Source: Gracilibacillus alcaliphilus
Lineage (GTDB): Bacteria; Bacillota; Bacilli; Bacillales; Amphibacillaceae
Length of the DNA stretch: 64,000 nt
NCBI RefSeq assembly: GCF_016909015.1
Contig: NZ_JAFBFA010000014.1
Span: forward strand, 1 to 64,000
Reading direction: 5' to 3'
Below the pieces are notes generated by a model. The model ran no database searches. It saw only the letters and a list, made by a program, of their open reading frames with translations, and was not told where the DNA came from. Below, one piece after another: positions 26,601 to 34,802 of this stretch (position 1 is the stretch's first letter; the number at the start of each line of letters is the position of its first letter). The position numbers and the translations under genes are program-made.

Positions 26601-27161
26601 TTTGACGGGGCTTCAGAAGATGATGTGTGGGAAACACTTGAAGAAGCAGGGCTTCCAAGAGATGCGAAGACAATCTTATATGATGGCCGGACAGGAGAAC
26701 CATTTGATAATCGTGTATCGGTTGGTGTGATGTATATGATTAAACTAGCTCACATGGTAGACGATAAACTTCATGCTCGTTCAACTGGTCCATATTCATT
26801 AGTAACGCAGCAGCCATTAGGCGGTAAAGCACAATTTGGTGGACAGCGTTTTGGTGAGATGGAGGTATGGGCGTTAGAAGCATATGGTGCAGCTTATACA
26901 TTACAGGAGATTCTAACGGTTAAATCAGATGATACTGTAGGACGTGTCAAAACATACGAAGCGATTGTGAAAGGGGAAAATGTACCAGAACCAGGTATTC
27001 CAGAGTCATTCAAGGTATTGATTAAGGAATTGCAAAGTCTTGGTATGGATGTCAAGATGTTGTCTGGAGACGAAGAGGAAATTGAACTTCGTGACGATGA
27101 TGAAGATGACACACAATCAGCTGATAATTTCAATTTGGAAATTGAAGAAACGCCTAGTTAA
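23619..27161 (+). CDS. rpoB: RNA polymerase beta subunit
   Basis: 1180 aa from the TTG at 23619, preceded by GAGGGGTGA; B. subtilis rpoB also starts with TTG and the same [17 protein letters not shown] start. All beta-subunit blocks are present, including the rifampicin pocket [20 protein letters not shown], which shows wild-type residues. [12 protein letters not shown] and [17 protein letters not shown] are the late conserved regions. Acidic C-terminal tail. It is separated from rpoC by a structured 251-base gap. Confidence 0.98.
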   Translation: [1180 protein letters not shown]

Positions 27162-27209
27162 TTATACAGGAACTGAATCATGTATCACTTGAGCCCGGTT
27201 AGCTCTTGA

Positions 27210-27323
27210 TCAAGGTGTGAACCGTTCGTGGAGGCCTCTGCACCAAGTCAAGCAGAGTTAATGAACGTTGCGCCTTGATAAGTTTCACTTTACTATCCGT
27301 AGAGGTAAAACCCCTACGGATAG
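27210..27323 (+). promoter_or_regulatory. Structured rpoB-rpoC intergenic RNA
   Basis: Nested stems: TCAAGG (27210-27215) / CCTTGA (27273-27278), GTTC/GAAC within 27223-27266, and CTCTGC (27236-27241) / GCAGAG (27252-27257). A separate perfect 10-bp hairpin CTATCCGTAG (27293-27302) / CTACGGATAG (27314-27323) follows, without a T run. Possible processing or attenuation element; function not known. Confidence 0.5.
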
Positions 27324-27412
27324 AAGTCTCACTTGATAGATAACTAACTGGGTGTGAGTGACTCTTAATATAATGGAATGAAAACCCAAAGATGAAAAGG
27401 GAGGTTTACCCT

Positions 27413-30400
27413 TTGCTAGATGTAAATAATTTTGAATATATGAAAATTGGATTAGCCTCACCAAATAAAATCCGTTCTTGGTCATTTGGTGAAGTGAAAA
27501 AGCCTGAAACGATCAACTACCGTACGCTAAAACCAGAAAAAGATGGTTTATTCTGTGAGCGTATTTTTGGTCCGCAGAAAGACTGGGAATGTCATTGTGG
27601 TAAATATAAGCGAGTAAGATATAAAGGTGTTGTCTGTGATCGTTGTGGTGTGGAAGTAACGAAAGCCAAAGTACGCCGTGAGCGTATGGGCCACATTGAA
27701 TTAGCTGCACCTGTTTCACATATTTGGTATTTCAAAGGAATCCCAAGCCGTATGGGACTTGTGTTAGATATGTCACCTCGTGCCTTGGAAGAGGTTATTT
27801 ATTTTGCTGCTTATATAGTAACGGACCCAGGGGATACTGCCTTAGAGAAGAAACAATTACTTTCTGAGAAAGAATACCGTGCATACTATGAAAAATACGG
27901 CAGCTCCTTCAAAGCACAGATGGGTGCAGAAGCGATTAAGAAAATTTTGCAGGATATTGATTTAGAAAAAGAAGTTGAAATCTTGCGAGAAGAATTGAAA
28001 TCAGCTCAAGGTCAACGCCGAACAAGAGCAATCAAGCGTTTAGAGGTGCTGGAGGCATTCCGTAACTCCGGTAATGAACCAAGCTGGATGATCATGGACG
28101 TACTACCAATCATCCCGCCAGAATTACGCCCGATGGTTCAATTAGATGGTGGACGTTTTGCAACATCTGACCTTAATGATTTATATCGTCGTGTGATTAA
28201 CCGTAACAACCGTTTGAAACGACTTCTTGACCTAGGCGCACCAAGTATTATCGTACAGAACGAGAAACGTATGCTTCAAGAAGCAGTGGACGCCCTGATT
28301 GATAATGGCCGTCGCGGCCGACCAGTAACTGGACCAGGTAATCGTCCATTAAAATCCCTTTCTCATATGCTGAAAGGTAAACAAGGTCGTTTCCGTCAGA
28401 ACCTGTTAGGTAAACGTGTGGATTATTCGGGCCGTTCCGTAATCGTAGTAGGCCCTCATTTGAAAATGTATCAGTGTGGTCTGCCAAAGGAAATGGCAGT
28501 AGAGTTGTTTAAGCCTTTTATCATGAAGGAATTGGTTGAACGTGGTTTGGCACACAACATAAAATCAGCAAAGCGTAAAATCGAAAGATTACGTGAAGAG
28601 ATTTGGGATGTGCTCGAGGATGTTATTAAGGAACACCCAGTCTTACTAAACCGTGCTCCAACACTTCACCGATTGGGTATCCAGGCATTTGAACCGACAT
28701 TAGTAGAAGGGCGTGCTATTCGTTTACACCCACTTGTGTGTACGGCATATAATGCTGACTTTGATGGTGACCAAATGGCAGTTCACGTACCATTATCAGC
28801 AGAAGCACAGGCAGAGGCACGTATCCTTATGCTTGCGGCTCAAAATATTTTGAATCCAAAAGATGGTAAACCAGTTGTTACACCATCTCAGGATATGGTA
28901 TTAGGTAACTATTATTTAACACTAGAGCGCAAGGACGCTATCGGCGAAGGGATGATTTTCAAAGACTTGAACGAAGCCATTATTGCTTATCAGAATGGTT
29001 ATGTACACCTTCATACCCGTGTAGCTATCCAGCCGTTATCGTTAAATAAAGAATCATTTACAGATGAGCAGAAGAACAAGCTGTTAATTACCACTGTTGG
29101 TAAATTAATCTTTAATAATATGTTGCCAGAATCATTCCCTTACATGAATGAACCGACTCAGCAAAACCTAGAGGTGGCAACACCAGATAAATATTTTGTG
29201 GAATCCAGTGTGAATGTGAAGGAAGAGATCGCTAGCCGTGACCTGCTTCCACCATTCAAGAAGGGCATTCTTGGGAACATCATTGCCGAAGTATTTAAGA
29301 AATTCAAAATTAGTGAAACATCTAAAATGTTGGACCGAATGAAAGATTTAGGTTTTGCCTATTCTACCAAAGCGGGAATTACCGTTGGTGTGTCTGATAT
29401 TGTAGTATTAGCTGAAAAAGAAGATATCCTGGACGAAGCGCAGGCTAAAGTGGATAAAGTATTGCAACAGTTCCGCCGTGGTTTAATAACAGATGAAGAA
29501 CGTTATGACCGTGTCATTTCGATCTGGTCACAAGCGAAAGATACCATTCAGGATAAACTAATGCAGTCATTAGATCCTCGGAACCCGATTTTTATGATGA
29601 GTGATTCCGGAGCCCGTGGTAATGCCTCTAACTTTACCCAGCTTGCTGGTATGCGTGGTTTGATGGCTAACCCGGCTGGCCGAATTATCGAATTACCAAT
29701 CAAATCAAGCTTCCGTGAAGGTTTAACGGTATTGGAATACTTTATTTCTACACACGGTGCTCGTAAAGGTCTTGCCGATACAGCGCTGAAAACAGCTGAC
29801 TCAGGTTACTTGACTCGACGTCTTGTAGATGTGGCACAGGATGTTATTATTCGAGAAGACGATTGTGGCACAGATCGCGGATTAACTGTTTCTGCTATTA
29901 CAGAAGGAACAGAAATGATTGAGCCGTTAATCGACCGTCTAATCGGAAGAACTTCTTTCCAGAAAGTTACACATCCTGAGACTGGTGTAGTGCTTGTTGA
30001 TAAAAACGAAGTGATTTCTGAAGATACCGCTAAAGCAATTGAAGAAGCGGGTATCGAAGAAGTAACTATTCGCAGCGTCTTTACATGTAACACTAAACAC
30101 GGTGCTTGTAAGAAATGTTATGGCCGTAACTTGGCGACAGGCGAAGAGGTAGAAGTTGGTGAAGCAGTCGGTATTATTGCCGCTCAATCTATCGGTGAGC
30201 CAGGTACCCAGTTAACCATGCGTACCTTCCACACAGGCGGGGTTGCCGGAAGCGATATTACCCAAGGTTTACCGCGTATCCAAGAGATCTTTGAAGCGCG
30301 AAATCCGAAAGGTCAGGCTGTTATCAGTGAAATCGAAGGTGTTGTCAAAGACGTCACCGAAGTGAAAGACAAACAAGAAGTTGTGGTGCAAGGGGCAGTA

Positions 30401-31027
30401 GAAACGAAAACATATACCGCTCCATACGGCTCAAGACTGAAAGTTTCCATTGGAGACGAGGTTGTAGCTGGAGAGGCGCTGACAGAAGGTTCTATCGATC
30501 CAAAAGAACTGTTAAAGGTTCAAGGCATTGATGGTGTTCAATCTTACTTGTTGAAAGAAGTACAGAAGGTATACCGTATGCAAGGGGTAGAAATCGGAGA
30601 TAAGCACGTCGAGGTAATGGTAAGACAAATGCTTCGCAAAGTGCGTATTGCTGATTCTGGAGATACAGAAGTATTACCTGGTTCACTGCTTGAAATCCAT
30701 CAGTTTAACGAAGCGAATAAACAGTCGCTTCTTACAGGAGGCCAACCAGCAGTTGGACGCCCAGTCCTGTTAGGTATTACCAAGGCGTCACTTGAGACAG
30801 ATTCATTCTTGTCTGCTGCATCTTTCCAAGAAACAACACGAGTCTTAACAGATGCTGCAATTAAAGGAAAACGGGATGAATTATTGGGTCTTAAAGAGAA
30901 TGTTATCATTGGTAAACTAGTTCCTGCTGGTACAGGGATGCAGCGCTATCGCCGTATTAAAAGCAAATTAGCCGTCGATCCTGCTCAAGTAGAAGAAACA
31001 GACTCTGAAGAAATTACCCAACCTTAA
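27413..31027 (+). CDS. rpoC: RNA polymerase beta' subunit
   Basis: 1204 aa from the TTG at 27413, with GGGAGG 10 bases upstream; homologues begin MLDVNNFEYM. Zinc-binding N-terminus CHCGKYKRVRYKGVVCDRCG, catalytic NADFDGDQMAVH with the three Mg-binding Asp residues, trigger-loop region TQLTMRTFHTGGVAG, and the second zinc site CNTKHGACKKCYG. No large insert compared with B. subtilis. Transcribed with rpoB, ended by a perfect 24-bp palindrome that lacks a T run. Confidence 0.98.
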   Translation: MLDVNNFEYMKIGLASPNKIRSWSFGEVKKPETINYRTLKPEKDGLFCERIFGPQKDWECHCGKYKRVRYKGVVCDRCGVEVTKAKVRRERMGHIELAAPVSHIWYFKGIPSRMGLVLDMSPRALEEVIYFAAYIVTDPGDTALEKKQLLSEKEYRAYYEKYGSSFKAQMGAEAIKKILQDIDLEKEVEILREELKSAQGQRRTRAIKRLEVLEAFRNSGNEPSWMIMDVLPIIPPELRPMVQLDGGRFATSDLNDLYRRVINRNNRLKRLLDLGAPSIIVQNEKRMLQEAVDALIDNGRRGRPVTGPGNRPLKSLSHMLKGKQGRFRQNLLGKRVDYSGRSVIVVGPHLKMYQCGLPKEMAVELFKPFIMKELVERGLAHNIKSAKRKIERLREEIWDVLEDVIKEHPVLLNRAPTLHRLGIQAFEPTLVEGRAIRLHPLVCTAYNADFDGDQMAVHVPLSAEAQAEARILMLAAQNILNPKDGKPVVTPSQDMVLGNYYLTLERKDAIGEGMIFKDLNEAIIAYQNGYVHLHTRVAIQPLSLNKESFTDEQKNKLLITTVGKLIFNNMLPESFPYMNEPTQQNLEVATPDKYFVESSVNVKEEIASRDLLPPFKKGILGNIIAEVFKKFKISETSKMLDRMKDLGFAYSTKAGITVGVSDIVVLAEKEDILDEAQAKVDKVLQQFRRGLITDEERYDRVISIWSQAKDTIQDKLMQSLDPRNPIFMMSDSGARGNASNFTQLAGMRGLMANPAGRIIELPIKSSFREGLTVLEYFISTHGARKGLADTALKTADSGYLTRRLVDVAQDVIIREDDCGTDRGLTVSAITEGTEMIEPLIDRLIGRTSFQKVTHPETGVVLVDKNEVISEDTAKAIEEAGIEEVTIRSVFTCNTKHGACKKCYGRNLATGEEVEVGEAVGIIAAQSIGEPGTQLTMRTFHTGGVAGSDITQGLPRIQEIFEARNPKGQAVISEIEGVVKDVTEVKDKQEVVVQGAVETKTYTAPYGSRLKVSIGDEVVAGEALTEGSIDPKELLKVQGIDGVQSYLLKEVQKVYRMQGVEIGDKHVEVMVRQMLRKVRIADSGDTEVLPGSLLEIHQFNEANKQSLLTGGQPAVGRPVLLGITKASLETDSFLSAASFQETTRVLTDAAIKGKRDELLGLKENVIIGKLVPAGTGMQRYRRIKSKLAVDPAQVEETDSEEITQP

Positions 31028-31036
31028 TAGGAGAGA

Positions 31037-31060
31037 AGATTACCCAGTACTGGGTAATCT
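31037..31060 (+). other. 24-bp perfect palindrome after rpoC
   Basis: AGATTACCCAGT / ACTGGGTAATCT with no spacer, 10 bases after the rpoC stop. It would form a stable hairpin but is followed by CCCTC rather than T residues, so it is not a classic intrinsic terminator. A protein-binding site is equally possible. Confidence 0.75.
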
Positions 31061-31115
31061 CCCTCTACTATGGTTTGAATGAATACAAGGCATAGATGGG
31101 AACACCTTATAAGGT

Positions 31116-31182
31116 GATTCAAAAAGACGGTATTACAGCTGGGGAAACAGACACGACGCTCTCGTCCGGTACTTTTTGAATC
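31116..31182 (+). repeat. TTCAAAAAG-family repeat, variant end (67 bp)
   Basis: Ends GATTCAAAAAG (31116-31126) and CTTTTTGAATC (31172-31182) form a perfect 11-bp inverted repeat; they differ from the main family (GAT for TGT). Inner ACGACG-CTC-CGTC adds a small stem. It lies just upstream of the ybxF promoter. Confidence 0.75.
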
Positions 31183-31218
31183 TACATATAAATAATTATC
31201 TATTTTCGCAAATAAAAG

Positions 31219-31247
31219 TTGACATTAATTTTTGGTGATGGTAGTAT
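31219..31247 (+). promoter_or_regulatory. Promoter of the ybxF-rpsL-rpsG-fusA unit
   Basis: TTGACA (31219-31224), 17-bp spacer, TAGTAT (31242-31247), 47 bases before the ybxF start. Confidence 0.85.
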
Positions 31248-31293
31248 ATTTAAGGTGCTTCTGTTATCCTTGTTACTTTGGAGGATATAAAGA

Positions 31294-31545
31294 ATGTCTT
31301 ATGAAAAAGTGACACAGGCAGAAACAAACACGATTATTGGAACAAAACAAGTGCTGAAAGCCATCAAGAATGGCCATGCAAAAGAAGTGATTATTGCTAG
31401 TGATGCAGATTTGTATATCACAAGTAAGGTATCACAGCTGGCAGCTGAACATAATGTTCCTTGCGCCTATGTAGATTCCATGAAGAAACTAGGCAAGGCT
31501 TGTGGCATTGATGTAGGAGCTGCAACCGTAGCGATCAAACAATAA
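31294..31545 (+). CDS. ybxF: L7Ae-family kink-turn RNA-binding protein
   Basis: 83 aa, close to the 82 aa of B. subtilis YbxF. One L7Ae/L30e/S12e fold: IIGTKQVLKAIKNGHAKEVIIASDAD then MKKLGKACGIDVGAATVAI-type C-terminal block with the RNA-contacting LGKACGIDVGAA. The B. subtilis protein binds kink-turn RNA in vitro; its cellular role is unclear. Leads the rpsL-rpsG-fusA unit. Start after GGAGG. Confidence 0.92.
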   Translation: MSYEKVTQAETNTIIGTKQVLKAIKNGHAKEVIIASDADLYITSKVSQLAAEHNVPCAYVDSMKKLGKACGIDVGAATVAIKQ

Positions 31546-31644
31546 AGTTTTGGCAGATATATGCGAAGACTTTGTTTTTTGCTCTATTATGAACCACCTG
31601 GATGTGTGGTATTACATTTTAGTAGAAGAAGGGAGGAAATAAAC

Positions 31645-32058
31645 ATGCCAACTATTAATCAGTTAGTACGTAAAGGCCGAGTATCTAAGACAAAAAAATC
31701 TGACTCTCCAGCTTTAAACAGAGGTTATAACAGTCATAAAAAGGTTGCAACTAACCAAAATTCTCCACAAAAACGTGGTGTTTGTACTCGTGTAGGTACA
31801 CTAACTCCAAAGAAACCGAACTCTGCACTTCGTAAATATGCGCGTGTGCGTTTGTCTAACCAAATCGAGGTAACAGCTTATATTCCTGGAATTGGCCACA
31901 ACTTACAAGAGCACAGTGTTGTATTAATCCGTGGAGGTCGTGTAAAGGACTTACCAGGGGTACGTTATCACATTGTTCGTGGTGCACTTGATACATCAGG
32001 TGTTGACGGCCGTATGCAAGGTCGTTCAAAATATGGTGCGAAGAGACCTAAAAAATAA
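31645..32058 (+). CDS. rpsL: Ribosomal protein uS12
   Basis: 137 aa from the ATG at 31645 after GGGAGG; an upstream extension to 31561 has no site. The decoding-centre loop LTPKKPNSALRKYARV has the wild-type Lys where streptomycin-resistance changes occur, and PGIGHNLQEHS and GRVKDLPGVRYH are intact. First ribosomal gene of the str operon. Confidence 0.97.
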   Translation: MPTINQLVRKGRVSKTKKSDSPALNRGYNSHKKVATNQNSPQKRGVCTRVGTLTPKKPNSALRKYARVRLSNQIEVTAYIPGIGHNLQEHSVVLIRGGRVKDLPGVRYHIVRGALDTSGVDGRMQGRSKYGAKRPKK

Positions 32059-32098
32059 TTTGTTATGATACATTCATAAATAGGAAGGAGGGAAAGAT

Positions 32099-32569
32099 AT
32101 GCCACGTAAAGGACCAGTACCAAAGCGTGATGTCTTACCAGATCCGTTATACAATTCTAAACTTGTTACACGTCTAATCAACCAAATCATGGTGGATGGA
32201 AAAAGAGGAAAGGCTCAAAAAATTCTATATCGTTCATTTGAACTTGTGCAAGAGCGCAGTGGTCAAAATGCAATGGAAGTATTTGAGCAAGCAATGAAAA
32301 ACGTTATGCCAGTACTTGAAGTTCGTGCCCGCCGTGTGGGTGGTTCTAACTACCAAGTACCAGTTGAGGTTCGCCCTGAACGTCGTCAAGCACTTGGATT
32401 ACGCTATATCGTAAATTATTCTCGCTTACGCGGTGAGAAAACAATGGAAGAACGCCTAGCTAATGAAATCCTTGACGCTTCTAATAACACAGGTGCTTCT
32501 GTGAAACGACGCGAAGATATGCATAAAATGGCCGAAGCTAACAAAGCTTTCGCCCATTACCGCTGGTAA
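32099..32569 (+). CDS. rpsG: Ribosomal protein uS7
   Basis: 156 aa, exact family length. Nucleates the head of the 30S subunit. Motifs PDPLYNSKLVTRLINQIM and VEVRPERRQALGLRYIV are diagnostic. The strong AAGGAGGG site and 40-base spacing to its neighbours fit the str operon. Confidence 0.97.
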   Translation: MPRKGPVPKRDVLPDPLYNSKLVTRLINQIMVDGKRGKAQKILYRSFELVQERSGQNAMEVFEQAMKNVMPVLEVRARRVGGSNYQVPVEVRPERRQALGLRYIVNYSRLRGEKTMEERLANEILDASNNTGASVKRREDMHKMAEANKAFAHYRW

Positions 32570-32608
32570 GAAAACAAACTATATTCGTCATAGGAAGGAG
32601 AAAGATTC

Positions 32609-34687
32609 ATGCCTAGAGAGTTCTCCTTGGAGAATACACGTAACATCGGTATCATGGCTCACATCGATGCCGGTAAAACAACATGTACTGAACGTATTTT
32701 ATTCTACACAGGACGTATCCACAAAATTGGAGAAACGCACGAAGGTGCTTCTCAAATGGACTGGATGGAACAAGAACAAGAGCGTGGTATTACCATTACA
32801 TCTGCTGCTACAACGGCTCAATGGAAAGGCCACCGTATCAACATCATTGATACACCAGGACACGTAGACTTTACAGTCGAAGTAGAACGTTCCTTGCGTG
32901 TACTTGATGGTGCAGTTACGGTTCTTGATGCACAATCAGGTGTAGAACCACAAACAGAAACCGTATGGCGCCAAGCAACAACTTATGGTGTTCCGCGTGT
33001 TGTTTTTGTTAATAAAATGGATAAAACGGGTGCAGATTTCCTTTATTCTGTAGGGACATTAGGAGATCGCTTAGGAGCGAATGCTCACCCAGTACAACTT
33101 CCAATTGGTGCAGAAGATGAGTTCGAAGGAATTATCGACCTTATCACTATGCAAGCATACTATTATCTTGATGATGAAGGTACAAAATCAGAAGCGAAAG
33201 AAATTCCTGATGAGTACAAAGATCAAGCAGAAGAGTATCATACCAATTTAATTGAAGCTGTTGCTGAATTCGACGAAGATCTTATGGAACGCTACCTTGA
33301 AGGTGAAGAGATCTCACAAGCAGAATTAAAAGCTGCCGTTCGTAATGCAACATTAAAAGTAGAATTTTACCCAGTATTCTGCGGTTCAGCCTTCAAAAAC
33401 AAAGGGGTTCAATTATTAATCGACGGTGTGGTTGATTACTTACCATCACCAGTGGATATCCCGCCAATTGAAGGTGTTCTTGCTGGAACAGAGGAGAAAG
33501 TTACTCGTAAAGCTGACGATAATGGTCCTTTCGCTGCCTTAGCATTTAAAGTAGCAACTGACCCATTTGTTGGTAAACTTACATTCTTCCGTGTATACTC
33601 TGGTACATTGAAATCAGGTTCTTACGTGAAGAACTCAACGAAGGATAAACGTGAACGTGTAGGTCGTATCCTGCAAATGCACGCTAACTCTCGTGAAGAA
33701 ATAAGTGAAGTATACGCAGGTGATATTGCTGGTGCGGTAGGCTTGAAAGATACTGGAACTGGTGATACATTGTGTGAAGAAAAAGATACAGTAATCTTGG
33801 AATCAATGGAATTCCCAGAACCAGTTATTGATGTTGCAATTGAACCTAAATCAAAAGCTGACCAAGATAAAATGTCTGTTGCTTTAGGTAAACTTGCAGA
33901 AGAGGATCCAACCTTTAGAACCGAAACAAACCCTGAGACTGGCCAAACTATTATTGCAGGTATGGGTGAATTACACCTTGATATCATTGTTGATCGCTTG
34001 AAACGTGAATTTAAAGTGGAAGCCAATGTTGGTGCTCCACAAGTATCTTATCGTGAAACATTCCGTGGTTCTGCGGAAGTAGAAGGTAAGTTTGTTCGCC
34101 AATCCGGTGGTCGTGGTCAATATGGTCACGTATGGGTGAAATTCGAGCCAAATGAAGAAGGTGCCGGATTTGAATTCGTTAATAACATTGTCGGTGGTGT
34201 TGTACCTCGTGAATACATCCCATCTGTTGAAGCTGGTATTAGAGATGCAATGGAAAATGGTGTATTAGCTGGTTACCCATTAATTGATGTAAAAGCTACA
34301 TTATATGATGGAAGCTACCATGATGTTGACTCCAACGAAACAGCCTTTAGAGTAGCTGCTTCAATGGCGCTTAAAGCTGCGAAAAACAAATGTAACCCTG
34401 TTATTCTTGAACCAATGATGAGGGTGGAAGTTGTTATCCCTGAAGAATACATGGGTGATATCATGGGAGATATTACATCTCGTCGTGGACGTGTAGAAGG
34501 AATGGAAGCTAGAGGTACTGCTCAAGTAGTTAAAGCATTTGTTCCCCTTGCAGAGATGTTCGGCTATGCCACAGCTCTACGTTCTAATACACAGGGGCGA
34601 GGCGTCTATACAATGCACTTTGATCACTATGAAGAAGTTCCTAAGAGCGTTTCAGAAGAAATTATCAAGAAAAACGCTGGTGAATAA
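32609..34687 (+). CDS. fusA: Elongation factor G
   Basis: 692 aa. GTP-binding motifs AHIDAGKTT (17-25), DTPGHVDF and NKMD; the switch region has ERGITITSAATT. Domains II to V follow, with domain IV containing the SGGRGQYGHV loop that reaches the decoding centre. Canonical length, so it is the housekeeping translocase and not a short paralogue. Third gene of the str operon. Confidence 0.98.
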   Translation: MPREFSLENTRNIGIMAHIDAGKTTCTERILFYTGRIHKIGETHEGASQMDWMEQEQERGITITSAATTAQWKGHRINIIDTPGHVDFTVEVERSLRVLDGAVTVLDAQSGVEPQTETVWRQATTYGVPRVVFVNKMDKTGADFLYSVGTLGDRLGANAHPVQLPIGAEDEFEGIIDLITMQAYYYLDDEGTKSEAKEIPDEYKDQAEEYHTNLIEAVAEFDEDLMERYLEGEEISQAELKAAVRNATLKVEFYPVFCGSAFKNKGVQLLIDGVVDYLPSPVDIPPIEGVLAGTEEKVTRKADDNGPFAALAFKVATDPFVGKLTFFRVYSGTLKSGSYVKNSTKDKRERVGRILQMHANSREEISEVYAGDIAGAVGLKDTGTGDTLCEEKDTVILESMEFPEPVIDVAIEPKSKADQDKMSVALGKLAEEDPTFRTETNPETGQTIIAGMGELHLDIIVDRLKREFKVEANVGAPQVSYRETFRGSAEVEGKFVRQSGGRGQYGHVWVKFEPNEEGAGFEFVNNIVGGVVPREYIPSVEAGIRDAMENGVLAGYPLIDVKATLYDGSYHDVDSNETAFRVAASMALKAAKNKCNPVILEPMMRVEVVIPEEYMGDIMGDITSRRGRVEGMEARGTAQVVKAFVPLAEMFGYATALRSNTQGRGVYTMHFDHYEEVPKSVSEEIIKKNAGE

Positions 34688-34802
34688 TTGATTTTTTTCG
34701 CAATCTAACGTATAACTTGTATTAGGGTTTAGGTAAAAAAAACTGAGCCTAAAATACATGAAAATAAATTCTATTTTACTTAATTAAAAGGAGGAAATAC
34801 AC

